Assembly (NCBI GenBank): GCA_031772625.1
Contig: CM062808.1
Coordinates: forward strand, 474,421,655 to 474,485,654
Origin: Pinus tabuliformis
Taxonomy: Eukaryota; Streptophyta; Pinopsida; Pinales; Pinaceae
Direction of reading: 5' to 3'
DNA length: 64,000 nt
Below, piece after piece: positions 1 through 10,877 of the stretch (within the stretch, counting starts at the first letter, position 1; the number at the start of each line of letters is the position of its first letter). Below the pieces are notes generated by a model, which worked only from the letters and a program-made list of their open reading frames with translations, had not been told where the DNA came from and ran no database searches. The translations under genes and the position numbers were made by a program.

Positions 1-241
1 GACTTCCCTTCAACACTTCTCCCCAATCACTTACTAACCTCCCCCAATGATATTGAGATCTGCTTGATGTCCTCTAAATCACTTATCGCATTCCATTTCA
101 CAGATTACCTAAGTGAAACTCTGTTTTTACTTAGGAAAAGAAGCCACATTTCTTGTGTAAAACCCTTTTCATTCCCTTAGCATAAGTTTCTTAACATTAG
201 ACTTCGCGCTTGCTTTCAATCATATTCATATTAACATTAAC

Positions 242-1296
242 TGTTGGTAAGGTAAATCCCCTCTGCGGACAGAGGCGATCCCACTAGCCTATCATAGAAC
301 TAGCCAGAAACAAACCACGCTGCTACGCAAGTTCCTAGTTATGCATCAAAGGTGAATCAAGAAGATTAACCTGGAGTCCAACGCTATGATTGAAGCAGAG
401 TTGATATCCTCGCTCCCTTGCTCCAACAGATCATATACGAACACCTGCACATGCAAAGGAAGAGACAGATACCAACATAAAAACTACCAAGGCACAACTA
501 TATTTCAGTCAGAAAGGAAATAAATCAACATATCACCATGATAGATAATGAGATTGGAACTATAATAGCAGTCGCTCATCAATTAAAAAACAGGAAAAGT
601 TACAACCATTGTTCTGACGTTGACCCTTCTCCTGGCTGGGCGAATAACTATATGTGTCTTGACATGCATCTCCTCTCTGGCAGCATAACCTCTCTAGCAC
701 TCACTAGCATTCCTCCAAGAACTCAACATCTAACACTCCATGACTAATAATCATCACTACTATCACTCAATCACCAAATCACTAGCATAACACTAACACC
801 AACACTCTAGCTTGTCCAATGCATAATGACAAGCTTATATAGATGGAGAAGGGAGGAGGATGCGATGAACCGGGACACCTTTCGCGAATTAGCAAAAGCC
901 ATAAAGATGGATAAAGCTCGACAAAAGACTGATTTTTTATCCTCAGAAAAGATCCATGTACTGAAGGAAACAACAGTCGGACGTGCATTAAGGCAAAAAG
1001 CACGACTAAATTTGGTTGGCGCGACTGTTGCTCTAAGACAGAGCGCCAATGGTCGCACCCTCTTTTGAGGATCTCCACCATTGGCGCGGGTAGAATACTG
1101 TGGACTTGCGCCAATGGAAAAAGAGCACTTTTTAGGGATGATCTGCAGAAGGTGTCTTCAGGGAACATGGAGTACATACTCAGGGGAACATAATGCAAGT
1201 GTTTTTAGCCTTTGTCACTTCTTATAACTCCCGGGATGTGTCCTCCAAGGTACGACAAGAGGAGTAACAGGGATGGTGACAAATTACTGTGTAACA
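242..1296 (-). mobile_element. Solo LTR inserted in LTR1
   Basis: This 1,055-bp segment is absent from LTR2 and LTR3. It begins TGTTGG, ends TAACA, and is flanked by the 5-bp duplication TTAAC at 237-241 and 1297-1301. No internal region is present, so it is a solo LTR left by LTR-LTR recombination. A good TATA box (CTATATAAGC) reads on the minus strand at about 832-841, suggesting minus orientation. Small ORFs in it have no recognisable product. The family is not identified; the start resembles the copia LTRs elsewhere in the window only in its first few bases. Confidence 0.8.
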
Positions 1297-1301
1297 TTAA
1301 C

Positions 1302-1453
1302 ACTATTATAAAAATCCCTTATAAACCTTTCCCTTCCCCATATTATGTATATAAAATAAAACCCCATGTATTAATATTCCCTGCCCCGGTTTAAATATAA
1401 ACCATATTATTGTGAAAATGGGGATTAAAGGTTTATAAGAAACCTTGTAATAA
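1302..1453. repeat. Foldback structure in U3 of LTR1
   Basis: Perfect 13-bp arms CTTATAAACCTTT (1318-1330) and AAAGGTTTATAAG (1427-1439) enclose about 96 bp. Inner arms CCCCAT/ATGGGG extend the stem, and imperfect outer arms extend to about 1302 and 1453. The loop holds a TATA-like run (TATATAAAATAAAA). The same structure sits in LTR2 (14894-15015) and LTR3 (33669-33790), so it belongs to the family. It could be an old MITE or a regulatory cruciform; it lies about 0.8 kb upstream of the LTR-ORF start. Confidence 0.7.
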
Positions 1454-2278
1454 CCCTTTTTGTGCAACCATGGTATTAATTAACCTTTGGTTAATTAATA
1501 GCCATACCCACAGCCCCGAAACCATTAAAACATTTGATTTAATATATCGGGCCCACTCATTGACCGTTTGCCATGTCCCAATGCCGTCAACCGTCAGATC
1601 TGAGCCTCGTTCATCGAATGGCTGACGCACATATCGTGACCCATTTTCCATTCGACCGTTAACTCCCGGGGAACCGGTGGTATTCCCGCCGTACCGGGGC
1701 ACGCGTCGATCTCCCGCCTTGCTCGTTACCTCCCCACCTAAAACCGCTCCACTCCAAAAGCTGTGCAGGATGACACCACTTACCGCCCTCCTGTTGACCC
1801 CCCGCTGATGTCATCACCACGTCAACCCTTCCGTACCCTCCGCTACGCGACAAGCTATCCCATCATGCTAACGTCATCTGACCAAAAAAGGCCAAAAAGT
1901 CCCGCCAAAGCCAAAATTTTGTTAAAAACACAAGAAAAGCTCATTTTCGTCATTTTTCTCTACGAGCAGTCTTCCATGCAAATTACATCCAATTGATTGC
2001 GTGAGCCTACAGTTCGCCACCCTGCCAGAGAAACCACAGCGACGCACTCTACCATCAGTCATTTCAACCTGCAATTACACAATTCATCTCCTTAAGCCAG
2101 GTATTTATCCATTTGAGCAGTTACCCTGTAATTTCAATTTTCCTCTGTGAATTTTACCCAAAGAGCCGAATTCAAGCTGAAAACAGTCCACAGTTGCCAT
2201 ACAGAGACACACCCACAGCTGTTTTGCCCATTTTTCCACAAAAACCTAACCTCCAATTTGAACACACAAGAACAAAAC

Positions 2279-5200
2279 ATGCAGGCCCCCACAACTCTGA
2301 AGGTCGCGCCCCTCAATGCACCTCATAAAGACCTAGATTGGTTACCCTTGGCTGACAAAGATTTTCAAATTAAGGAGTTATCTGGTGACATGAACCATCT
2401 CGAGGCATTTTTCCGAATTAGGAATAGTCATTTGAGCAACTCTGATACCTATGGGATATGGAAATCTAATCTTCCCAGGTATTACCTTCCCTCAGTCAAC
2501 ATGTTCCCAGATATTATTCACCAATTCTGTGCCAACTATGACCCTGTCAGTAAGGCAGTCATGACCTCATCCCAAACTGTTCTCTTTTACATAACTGTTG
2601 AATCTATCAATGAGATGTTACACTTCCATCCCACTCAGCCCCTTATTCCTCTTTCCATGGGGTATCTGCTTGAAAAATCTTCTCAATTGTCCAGCTCAGA
2701 GATAACCTAGATTGCTCAATTATTCATGAAACCAGATTGCCAGCCCATATACCCACCTCCTTATGTGCATTCCCGGTTCACTAAAACTGGCAGGCTTATT
2801 CTTGACATGATATCCTTTATCTTGGGATTCAAAACCAATGAATATGTTGATGAGACCATCTTAGTTATGTTGTCAATGTTTACTATTGGACAGCCCCCTG
2901 CTGTCAACTTTGAATATGCCTCTTTCATTGCCAACAAGATCCATACTCAATTTATGAATTTGGAGAGGGAAGGAGTCTTCAAGTACACCTCATTCATATA
3001 CAACCTTTTGCTATATTATCAGCCAGACAACTTTTCATTTCCCATCAGGAAATTAGATTCAAAAGGAAATCAGAGGTCTGTGATCTTTTGGAGCTCAGTC
3101 TTCCATAAGACTTATGCCTCCCCTTATACTTACAGTGAATTCATTGACTTGTTTGTACACCCTGCTTCCACTCTGTTGATAGGAGCTCCTCCTCCTAGAA
3201 TTTCTAGTGATATGAAGAAAATTTTACAGCTTTCCAAAAGCTACAGAATAGGTGACTGGTACCTCTACCAGAATCACACTGAAATCAGAATATATGGATG
3301 TGAATTATGCCCATTCAAGTTGCCTAGGTATGTGCCTATGAGGCTATTTGCATTAGAATATTTCAGGCAGCTCATCTGTTCAGACTTAACCCACTTTTGT
3401 AATGTAAAGAAAAAGGCTCAGCTGAGAATAAAAAACCAGTTAGGCCCTTTTATCATCCATAAGAGGGAGGCATGGCAAGATGCTGATAAGATATTAGGGG
3501 AAGACCTTAAATTGAAGAAAAGTTTTGAGTGGGTGCCATATGACCCAAATAGCTTTATAAGTGACAGAAGAGTAAGAAACAGGTTGTCAGTTTATATTCA
3601 CCATAACATCCCTGAGATTGAACAATTTGTTAATCAAGATGAGTGGGTAGAGGGTACATTAATAGAAGAAATTATTGAACAAGAAAAGATGGAACAAGTT
3701 ATCAAAGATCTTGAAAAAACCCTTGACCTGGACTCTTTTGGACAGGTATCTTTAAAGCTGCCTCAACAAACCGGAGTGGGTACATCCTCTGCTGGAACTT
3801 CACAGTAGCCTGTACAAGAAACCAACACACCAGTTACAGGGTCTTCTAAGGGCAAGGAAGTGGCAGACACGGAGCAGCAAGCAATGACTGACCAACAAGG
3901 GAAAATTCCTCCGGTCCAAACCAAAGCAGCAGAGATTCCTGCATTATAGACTCCTCTAAATGAGGAAAAAGGCAAGAAAAGAGATAGAGAAGAAGCCACA
4001 CCTATCAGTGGATCTGCTGAGCAACCATGTGAAAACAGGCAAAGACTAGATCCTTAGTCAGAAGAGGAAATCATTGAGGAAACCACTAACAGTCTAAGAG
4101 GTGACCGGGTAACCAGCCAGCAGACTTCCCCAGTGATAGAGACATCAACTAGCTCACATAGGCAAGAGCTAGAAAGACAACATAGTGTTGAAGTGTCATC
4201 TACTAGGCCACCAGGCAAACAGCCCTCTGACATCAAAAGGACATTCACTGAGATAAAGGCCAAGAACGATCCACTAAGGCTTCAAATTTACAACTAGTAT
4301 CTTAAGATGGCCCCCACAAAACAGCAAATATTAATGTCAGCATATGACATAAAAGAAGGAAAGATGATCATGAGTCATTTTAATCCCAAGGTACAGCAAC
4401 CGCACTCAGCAGCTAATTACATCTGGACAAATTTGGAAGTCTTAGCTAAGGATATTCATCCCATAGACCAGATTGAGCTGCATAAATAGACTGGAGAGAT
4501 GGTAAACTGCACACTAGCTGATAAAGCTATGTTAGCTCATAAATTGCAAAACTCCTTGAATAATACCTCTGCTCAGTTAGATTTGGAGAAAGCTTCTTCT
4601 CAAGCAAAAGATAACAGGATCAAATCCTTGGAAGAAATTATCATTGAATTGGGACATGATCCCAAAGATGCCAAAGGCATAAAGGCACTGATGAAGAAGA
4701 AAGAAGAGGACATTGCTGCCCTCAGAAAATAGCTGAAACTGCCTCCTTCTATGCACCCTCAGACTGCAAAAATTATAGAGCAGAAATCACAAGAGGATAT
4801 GATGGAGCTGTTCATGAAACTTAATGAAAGATTAACTGATACAAAGCAGGAACTGGAAAAAGCGCTAAAGGAAAAGCAGGGAGAGTCGACCTCCCAGCCA
4901 CCTGAAGACAACCCTACAGTCACAACTGCAGTCCCCTCAACAGCTGGACCAGCATTGGCCCCAAATGTCCTAGCAGCTGCAGCAATAGTAATTACAGGTA
5001 CAGAAACAACAGCAACAACACCAGGTAGCAGTACAGGAATGAGCACAGAAGAATTGACCAAAGCCATGGAAGAAATGAAACTCCAAGTGTCAGAGCTCAA
5101 GCAAGTAAAGCAAAAATTGGAAAAATTAGAACAAAGTTATGATAAATCCAAAATGAATGTGGCAGAGAAAACAAGGGAGGTCAAAACATTGGAGAACAGG

Positions 5201-5920
5201 GTGAGAGCATTAGAAAAGGATCTCTCTCACTCTCTAGATAAACCTCTAGCAGAAATCAAAGGAATGTTGTGGACCAACATCAATCAGTCCCTTGGTAATG
5301 TGTGGAGACCTATCCAAGTCATCTATGAGGAGATTGACCTAGTAGGAAGGGCCCAAGTGGAGATTCAAAAGGCAAGGGCTTTGTTGGGATAGATGCCTGA
5401 ACAAGCTAACCGACTGATTCATTTTTTGAACACCAAGACCAGTGAAGAACTGGAGGCACTAGAAATCAGAGATAGAACAACCACCATTTTGGATATCAAG
5501 AAGGTTCTAACCATGAGAACTCTGATGCAAAATTTGGAAAGGAGATTCCAGGACATGCAGGTGGAGATTGATTCTTTCACAGAAAATTTTATAGTCCTGC
5601 ATAAAAAAGGTTTTCCAAGTCCTTTGGGGAGTAATAATCATCTGATGAAACATGTAGATTACACGCACATGTTGAATAAATATGTTGCTGATCAAGTTAA
5701 TACATCATCAAGTACTTCAGAAGAGAAGGAACTTCCTTCTGGCCAAGCCCTATACGACAGCCTGGAAAATTTATTCTACATTGAGCACGAGGTAGATCAC
5801 CTATTCACCATCCCACCTAATTTCTATAGATACACAGAGACTGACGAAATTTTGAGGAAGCTTCAGAGACATAAATTACTAGGACCGCAGTGGTGGAAAA
5901 GTATGATAGAGATTCTATAA
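2279..5920 (+). pseudogene. U3-encoded LTR-ORF, copy 1 (in-frame stops)
   Basis: One reading frame runs from ATG 2279 to TAA 5918-5920 (1,213 codons) with no frameshift. It has eight internal stops, all TAG, at 2708, 3806, 3947, 4055, 4295, 4487, 4730 and 5390. Sibling LTRs have CAG or CAA at most of these sites, CGG at 2708 and CTG at 4055. Residues 1 to about 500 look globular and helical. About 510-740 is polar and disordered. About 760-870 and 930-1005 are strong coiled coils rich in K, E and L, separated by an S/T/P/A-rich stretch. The start MQAPTTLK is the first ATG of the frame (MEAP in the other copies); the longer reading from 2147 begins at GTG. Function is unknown. The N-terminal half weakly resembles the Athila post-pol ORF at 44651. 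It lies upstream of the LTR TATA box, so in genomic RNA it would sit in the 3' U3. Confidence 0.75.
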
Positions 5921-6280
5921 ATGTATCTTTGATATCTTTGGTCAATTGAAAATTTTTGGGACCATCTCCTATAATGCAGAGACCAGAAATGAATCAGAGT
6001 CATGCGGGTCAAAGTGTATCACATCAGAGTGGAAGAATAGCCGACGCAGGGCGGAACAACCACCACAGAGTATCAGTGGAAGACGGCCATAAACCGACTC
6101 ATAGCACCTACCTCCGATACATCTCATAAAGAGGGAACAACCAGCACAACATCAATTTAATGCATCAATTTATTGTTCCCCTGTTTTCGAGACTGTCTGT
6201 CTCTATCTTTGTAAAACACATTAATTGTCATTAGATATTATCTTCTTCAGACATTTTTGTAAGATGTTTTGATATTTTTG

Positions 6281-6368
6281 TATAAATACCCCCCCAGACG
6301 AAGTATTTGGGGTTGGTTGATGCGTGTTCATAGTCTCTAACTGTAATACTGAAGTTTTCTGGAATAAA
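6281..6368 (+). promoter_or_regulatory. LTR1 TATA box and polyadenylation signal
   Basis: TATAAATA at 6281-6288 is followed 75 bp downstream by AATAAA at 6363-6368. This is the usual U3/R/polyA spacing of a plant LTR, putting the transcription start near 6312 and R at roughly 6312-6390. LTR2 (25112 and 25194) and LTR3 (54206 and 54288) keep both. This arrangement places the large ORF in U3, not in the leader. Confidence 0.7.
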
Positions 6369-6673
6369 GAGCTGTTGGAACCATTTTTGTCTGGCTACTG
6401 AATGAGAAAACGATGTTGAGGACTATGTTACAGAATTCTTGAATCATCCTATGGATCAATAAGTCCCTTCTAACTCGTGTTTTACGGTTTCTATGTTTAT
6501 TATATCATCTATATTTCATGATCTCAATAGCAGAGAAAAAGAATAATTCAGAATTTGTTTAACTGCACTCTGTCTTCAATCTTTGTTATTTTCAATGTTT
6601 TCTTCAGAATTAGAATAAACAGTGAATTCTTAATTGGTCCTGTTTCCCCTTATTCTTTCATCTTGAATATTTG

Positions 6674-6757
6674 CTAAGGAATTCTTAACTGCTCCTTAGC
6701 ATTACTCATCCATTTTCCCTCTGCCAAATATGATGAAGGATTCTTAACTGACCTTCA
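6674..6757 (+). promoter_or_regulatory. Paired U5 hairpins with a shared loop (LTR1)
   Basis: Two short stems carry nearly the same loop. CTAAGGA (6674-6680) pairs with TCCTTAG (6693-6699), and TGAAGG (6734-6739) pairs with CCTTCA (6752-6757). Both loops contain ATTCTTAACTG. Copies lie at 25505-25588 and 54599-54682. They would be in the 5' leader of genomic RNA, upstream of the primer site. A role in packaging or dimerisation is conjecture. Confidence 0.55.
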
Positions 6758-7135
6758 CCCAATTGACTCCATTCCATCTGATTCTAGCTTATAAATTGTT
6801 CCATAATTGAGTACCTTTCTCTTTGATACCTCCTCTGATCAGAAACCTAATCCAACAAACTATCCTTCTTTGACTCCATCATGCCCAATGGACTGAAACT
6901 TTTCAGTTTTACCTCACTATTCTATTAAATATCCATCCTTCCAACCAAATTCAAAACAAAACCCTTGCACTTCATAGCTAGCCTAATACATCTCAAAACA
7001 AAGCTAAATTATAAAGAGAGAGCCCTCTCTGGATACAGAATGGCTAGAATCTGTATCTAAAAGGTTGGTTTGTGGTTACCTCGGCCATATTCCCTTTCTT
7101 ACAACTTTAGGGAACAACCTGAGTAATAACATCAT

Positions 7136-7154
7136 TGGCGACTCCAATGGGGAC
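7136..7154 (+). other. Primer binding site, internal 1 (tRNA-Arg type)
   Basis: The site reads TGGCGACTCCAATGGGGAC, four bases after the LTR end. Internal 2 has the same site with ACT in place of AAT, which is the expected form, so this copy carries one mutation. The sequence matches the tRNA-Arg-type site known from Tat/Ogre elements. Confidence 0.75.
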
Positions 7155-7450
7155 CTAAATAATTATTTGCTACTGTTGTTTATTTCATAAGCTACAGATG
7201 GAGCCTGAAGTTAGCCAGGTAGCCTTTGAAACTGCTTTTGTTTTCCAATTGCAGGAGTAAATAAATGCTGCTTCAGTCTATCTCCAATCTAGTTTGTGTT
7301 TTGAACGCTTGTCTCAAATACTTGATCAGTTCTTTGTTTCAATAGATCTTTAGGAACATTCAAATTTCCTACATTTAAAAAATTCCTATAAGATACTATT
7401 AAAGTTGTATTGTTAAATTGTTGTAAGAAAACCAAAAACATACTCAAAAG

Positions 7451-8803
7451 TTGGCTCCAAAGAAAAATATCAATTACACTAGATCTAATCCTGATCCAAA
7501 TCCCCCACCTGTGTTTGAAAATCCTAATCATATTCCTAGGATTCTTACAAACCAAGAGAGCCAAGAGAATTTTGCTAATTCATACCCTGACAAACATTAG
7601 TAGAACCTTATCCAATCTGAGCTTACACCTGGAAAAACACCAATCCTTTCTATCATTACTGTAGCTTCTCCAAGTTCTTCATCACCACCGCAAACCATCC
7701 TTCCCACTCCTCCATCCGCAGCATTCATTTCCACTGTTGTTCCTGTTCTTCCAGCTATCCCACTTCTTCCAGTTGTTCCATTTATCCATGCAATCATGGC
7801 AAACCGTTATGATCCCCTGCAATTACCTGCAAATCCAGGGGCTATGCCTCAAGATTATCAACGTAAAATCACCTATTTTGATGGTACTGGCAATTACACA
7901 GCTCAACAACATACCAAGAAAAAGATTGACTATTTTGAAAACTATGAGATTGACGTTGATGATGTCAGAATGAAAGTCTTTGTTCAAAGTTTAACTGGAG
8001 ATGTTAGAACATGGTTTAGAGCACTACATGCAAACACTATCGCTGACCCAGAAGCCCTTTATCAGACCTTCTTGAACATATGGGAAAAGAAGAAATATCC
8101 TCTCCACATTTTAACAAAATATGAAAACTTGAAGAGAGGCCCACAAGGAACTGTTCAAGATTACTGTACCAGATTTAATAATGTATACAATTCTATTCCT
8201 CAGAATCTTAGACCTCCTCCCGATTTGGCCTTGATCATATTCCATGATGCATTTGACTCTGATATGGCATACCAGCTTAGAGAAATAGCTCCCCGAAGCT
8301 TAGAAGAGATGCAGAGTATAGCTGTCAAAGTTGAGGCCAACCTGATTTCTAAACGAGCTCAAGCTAGAGCTGAAAGGAGGACACCTTTTAAACAGGAACC
8401 TTATATATTTGAATAGAAATTAGATGTTATTATCAAAGGAATGGATAGACTTGGAGATAGAGTAGAAACAATTGAGAGGAAATCCTCTTGGGATGGTCAA
8501 CCAAGCAACACTGGGAGAAATCCAAATTTCAGAAAAAACCAGAACCCTAAGACTAGAAAGGCTGCTCCAAACCAAAATATTAGGCCCCCATTCCAAGAAA
8601 ATTATGCTGAAGCTTCAACTTCTAGTGAGCCAACAGAGGATACTCAAATTAACTTAATGGGTCTCAATAGTGAACAACAAATTTTCTTGACCCAAGAAGA
8701 CCAAGAGGCTCATACCCTTAAACAATTCCAAACTAAATCAGGTGAATCATTTGATTTCAGGGAGAGATACGATACAACCATCTATGAAGTTCACAAGAAG
8801 TAA
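7451..8803 (+). pseudogene. gag: Family A gag, copy 1
   Basis: Structural capsid polyprotein. The frame opens at TTG 7451 (residues APKKNINYTRSNPDPN follow); the first ATG is 7796 (MANRYDPLQLP). It contains a retrotransposon gag core (ITYFDGTGNYTAQQH, then VRTWFRAL at about 8005-8030) and a polar tail. In-frame stops include a double TAG near 7601 where copy 2 has CAG CAG, TAG at 8414 and TAA at 8801. No zinc knuckle is visible. Copy 2 has the same TTG, so if TTG replaced an ATG this happened before the copies separated. No product could be made in one piece. Confidence 0.8.
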
Positions 8804-9661
8804 AATCTATGGAGTAGAAGGATAGAAGTCCCTAAGATCAATAAGCAGAAAGATCCCAAACAGCCTAAAAAAGCTAAGATGAATAACCCTTCTGTACAAA
8901 CCCTTCCTAAAATAGGTCCCAACCCAAACAATCCAATAGTTGAAGATGTATCAGACGATCAATCACCTAACACACAACCTTCCACTTCCACTCCTCCCAA
9001 GGGAGGTGTGGAAGAACCTCTAGAAATTGAGTTGGAAGCAACTTCGGCCCATAACAAAACTGTTGTAAAAGAAAAAGACACAGAAAATACAGCAGAAAAA
9101 GAAAATCTCACGGTCCCAAAAGTAAAAATTCAAACAGAAAAATATTTCAACCTTCAGACTGAAATAGCCAAATTAAAGATAGCCATTCCATTGTCAGAAT
9201 TTCCTAAGCATGATGTCTACAGAGATCAAATTAGCAGGTCACTCCAAATTTCAGAAAACAAAGATTTAGTAGATGTCCTTGATGACCAGCCTGAATTAAT
9301 TTTTGGCCCTGAGGTAAATGGAAAATCAGTAGATGGAGGGGTTCCTCCTTTCTATGTAAGTTTGAACATTCATGATAAAATACTTCATAATGCCATGCTT
9401 GATTCCGGTGCTTCCCATAACTTAATACCTAAATCTGTAATGGAGAAGTTGGACCTAGATATTACCAGACCATACAAAGACTCGTTCTCTTTTGATTCAA
9501 GCCAGGTCAGATGTCTAGGATTGATCAAAGATTTATGTGTATCATTAGTTCAATACCCTGCCAAGACCATTTTGATGGACGTAGTGGTGGCTGATATTCC
9601 ACCAAAATATGGCATGTTGTTGTCTAGATCTTGGGGTGAAAAGCTCCAAGGATCTTTATAG
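8804..9661 (+). pseudogene. Family A protease region, copy 1
   Basis: Aspartic protease of the gag-pol polyprotein, same frame as gag. The stretch from ATG 8879 to TAG 9659 is open (260 codons). The catalytic motif DSGASHNL is at about 9401. The region before it is polar and acidic, as in other gypsy gag-protease linkers. The closing TAG at 9659 is shared with copy 2 (28490), so it is either an old defect or a family feature. Confidence 0.75.
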
Positions 9662-10876
9662 TTGGACATGTCCTATGCTACCATTTCAGTATTCGGTCAG
9701 CCAAAGAGATTGTATCGAGAAACTCTAATGAAATATGTGGTAAGTAGCTAGGAGAAACCCCAGAATTTTCCCATTTAATCCATGCACTCTGATATGGACT
9801 CCTTCATTCTATACAATGATGAAAATAACCCTTCAACTGATGTCAAGGTTTTATCGATTGGACAAGAAGAAATTATAGACCAAAACTCTAGTGTTCAAAT
9901 TCAATAACTTTCTATGAACAAGCATATATCAGACACCCAAGAGAAACAAGATGAAACACAAAAGCCAAATTTCCCTAGTAAACAAATTTCTAAGATCTCT
10001 AATACTAACTATGAACATGAGATCCTTTGGTACTTGGAATTTGATGGTTCAGTTAATAAACTAGGAGCAGGAGTAGGAATTTGGGTACACAATTTAGAAA
10101 ATGATCATGCTGAAGGTCATGCATACAGGTTGAATTTTTGATGCACTAATAATATGGCTGAGTATGAAGCTCTGCTGCTAGGACTTAAATTGATCAAAAG
10201 TTTAGGGGCAGTCAGAATATCAGTTTTGGGAGACTCTGATTTAGTCATTCAATAGATAAAGGGAAACTTCCTCACAAATGATCCCAAGTTAATATCTTAC
10301 AGAGGGGCAACAATTGAAATACTCAATACATTTCTTGAGACATAGCTTGGCAAAATTCCAAGAAAGCATAATTTACATGCTCACAGTTTGGCAACATTTG
10401 CCAGCACTTGCAAGTTTCCATTTGAACCCAATCATCAGTTTACAGCTGAAATTAAACACAGACCAACCATACCTGACAACGTAAAGAATTGGCAAGTGTT
10501 TGACAATGATACTCAGATTAACAATTTCTTGACCCTAGAGAAAGCATTTTCCAGCACCAATATAGACACGGACACTGTCTGCGAAATTGATCAAATAGAC
10601 AAAATTGAAACAGACATTTCAGCAGAAACTGCAACCCAAATACTTCATCCAACAAAATTTACCAAGGAAAAGTTGCAAGAGCTTAAAGAAATAAACATTG
10701 ATGAGACTGTTGGAGGAGAATCTAAAGTTCTTGATTTAAAAGATAATTATTTGCCCCAAGGATTAACTCCTTTGGAAGACCTTTTCGATTCTAATGGTAT
10801 CCCAAGGAAACCCAAAATGCAGCCTCTAAAAGTAGACATTGAAGATGTTAACATAGGAACTGAAAAAAAATCCTAA
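9662..10876 (+). pseudogene. Archaeal-type RNase H between protease and RT, copy 1
   Basis: Residues YLEFDGSVNKLGAGVGIW (catalytic D at 10043), NNMAEYEAL (E at 10160) and VLGDSDLVI (D at 10232) identify an archaeal/plant-type RNase H, which degrades RNA in RNA-DNA hybrids. The fourth acidic residue, expected in the pattern N-x-x-A-D, is H at 10382 in both copies. Stops occur at 9749, 9776, 9905, 10139, 10253 and 10343. A long linker (to about 10860) leads to RT; an extra A in the run at about 10862-10870 shifts the frame. In described Tat elements I recall this domain lying after the gypsy RNase H, so its place before RT is notable. Confidence 0.75.
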
Positions 10877-10877
10877 A

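Larger units (their letters stand above)
1..7131 (+). repeat. Family A LTR1 (left end cut by the window)
   Basis: Position 1 aligns with 14636 in LTR2, so about 142 bp of the LTR lie outside the window. The LTR ends at 7131 in TAATAACA, followed by TCAT and the primer site. Order: U3 with a foldback at 1302-1453, the LTR-ORF at 2279-5920, TATA box at 6281, polyadenylation signal at 6363, and U5 with two hairpins. A solo LTR (242-1296) interrupts it. The U3 part between about 1540 and 1850 is CpG-rich compared with the rest. No splice signals or other genes were recognised in it. Confidence 0.85.

Noticed and set aside
782-1198. Overlapping ORFs of 80-138 codons in the first solo LTR
   Set aside because: They overlap on both strands, have no recognised domain and lie in an LTR with clear ends and target duplication.
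4759-5100. 113-codon minus-strand ORF opposite the LTR-ORF coiled coil, repeated in the other LTRs
   Set aside because: Antisense of a low-complexity region; conservation follows from the repeat.
10860-10872. Programmed frameshift between the archaeal-type RNase H linker and RT
   Set aside because: Copy 2 is in one frame at this place, so the extra A in copy 1 is a mutation.
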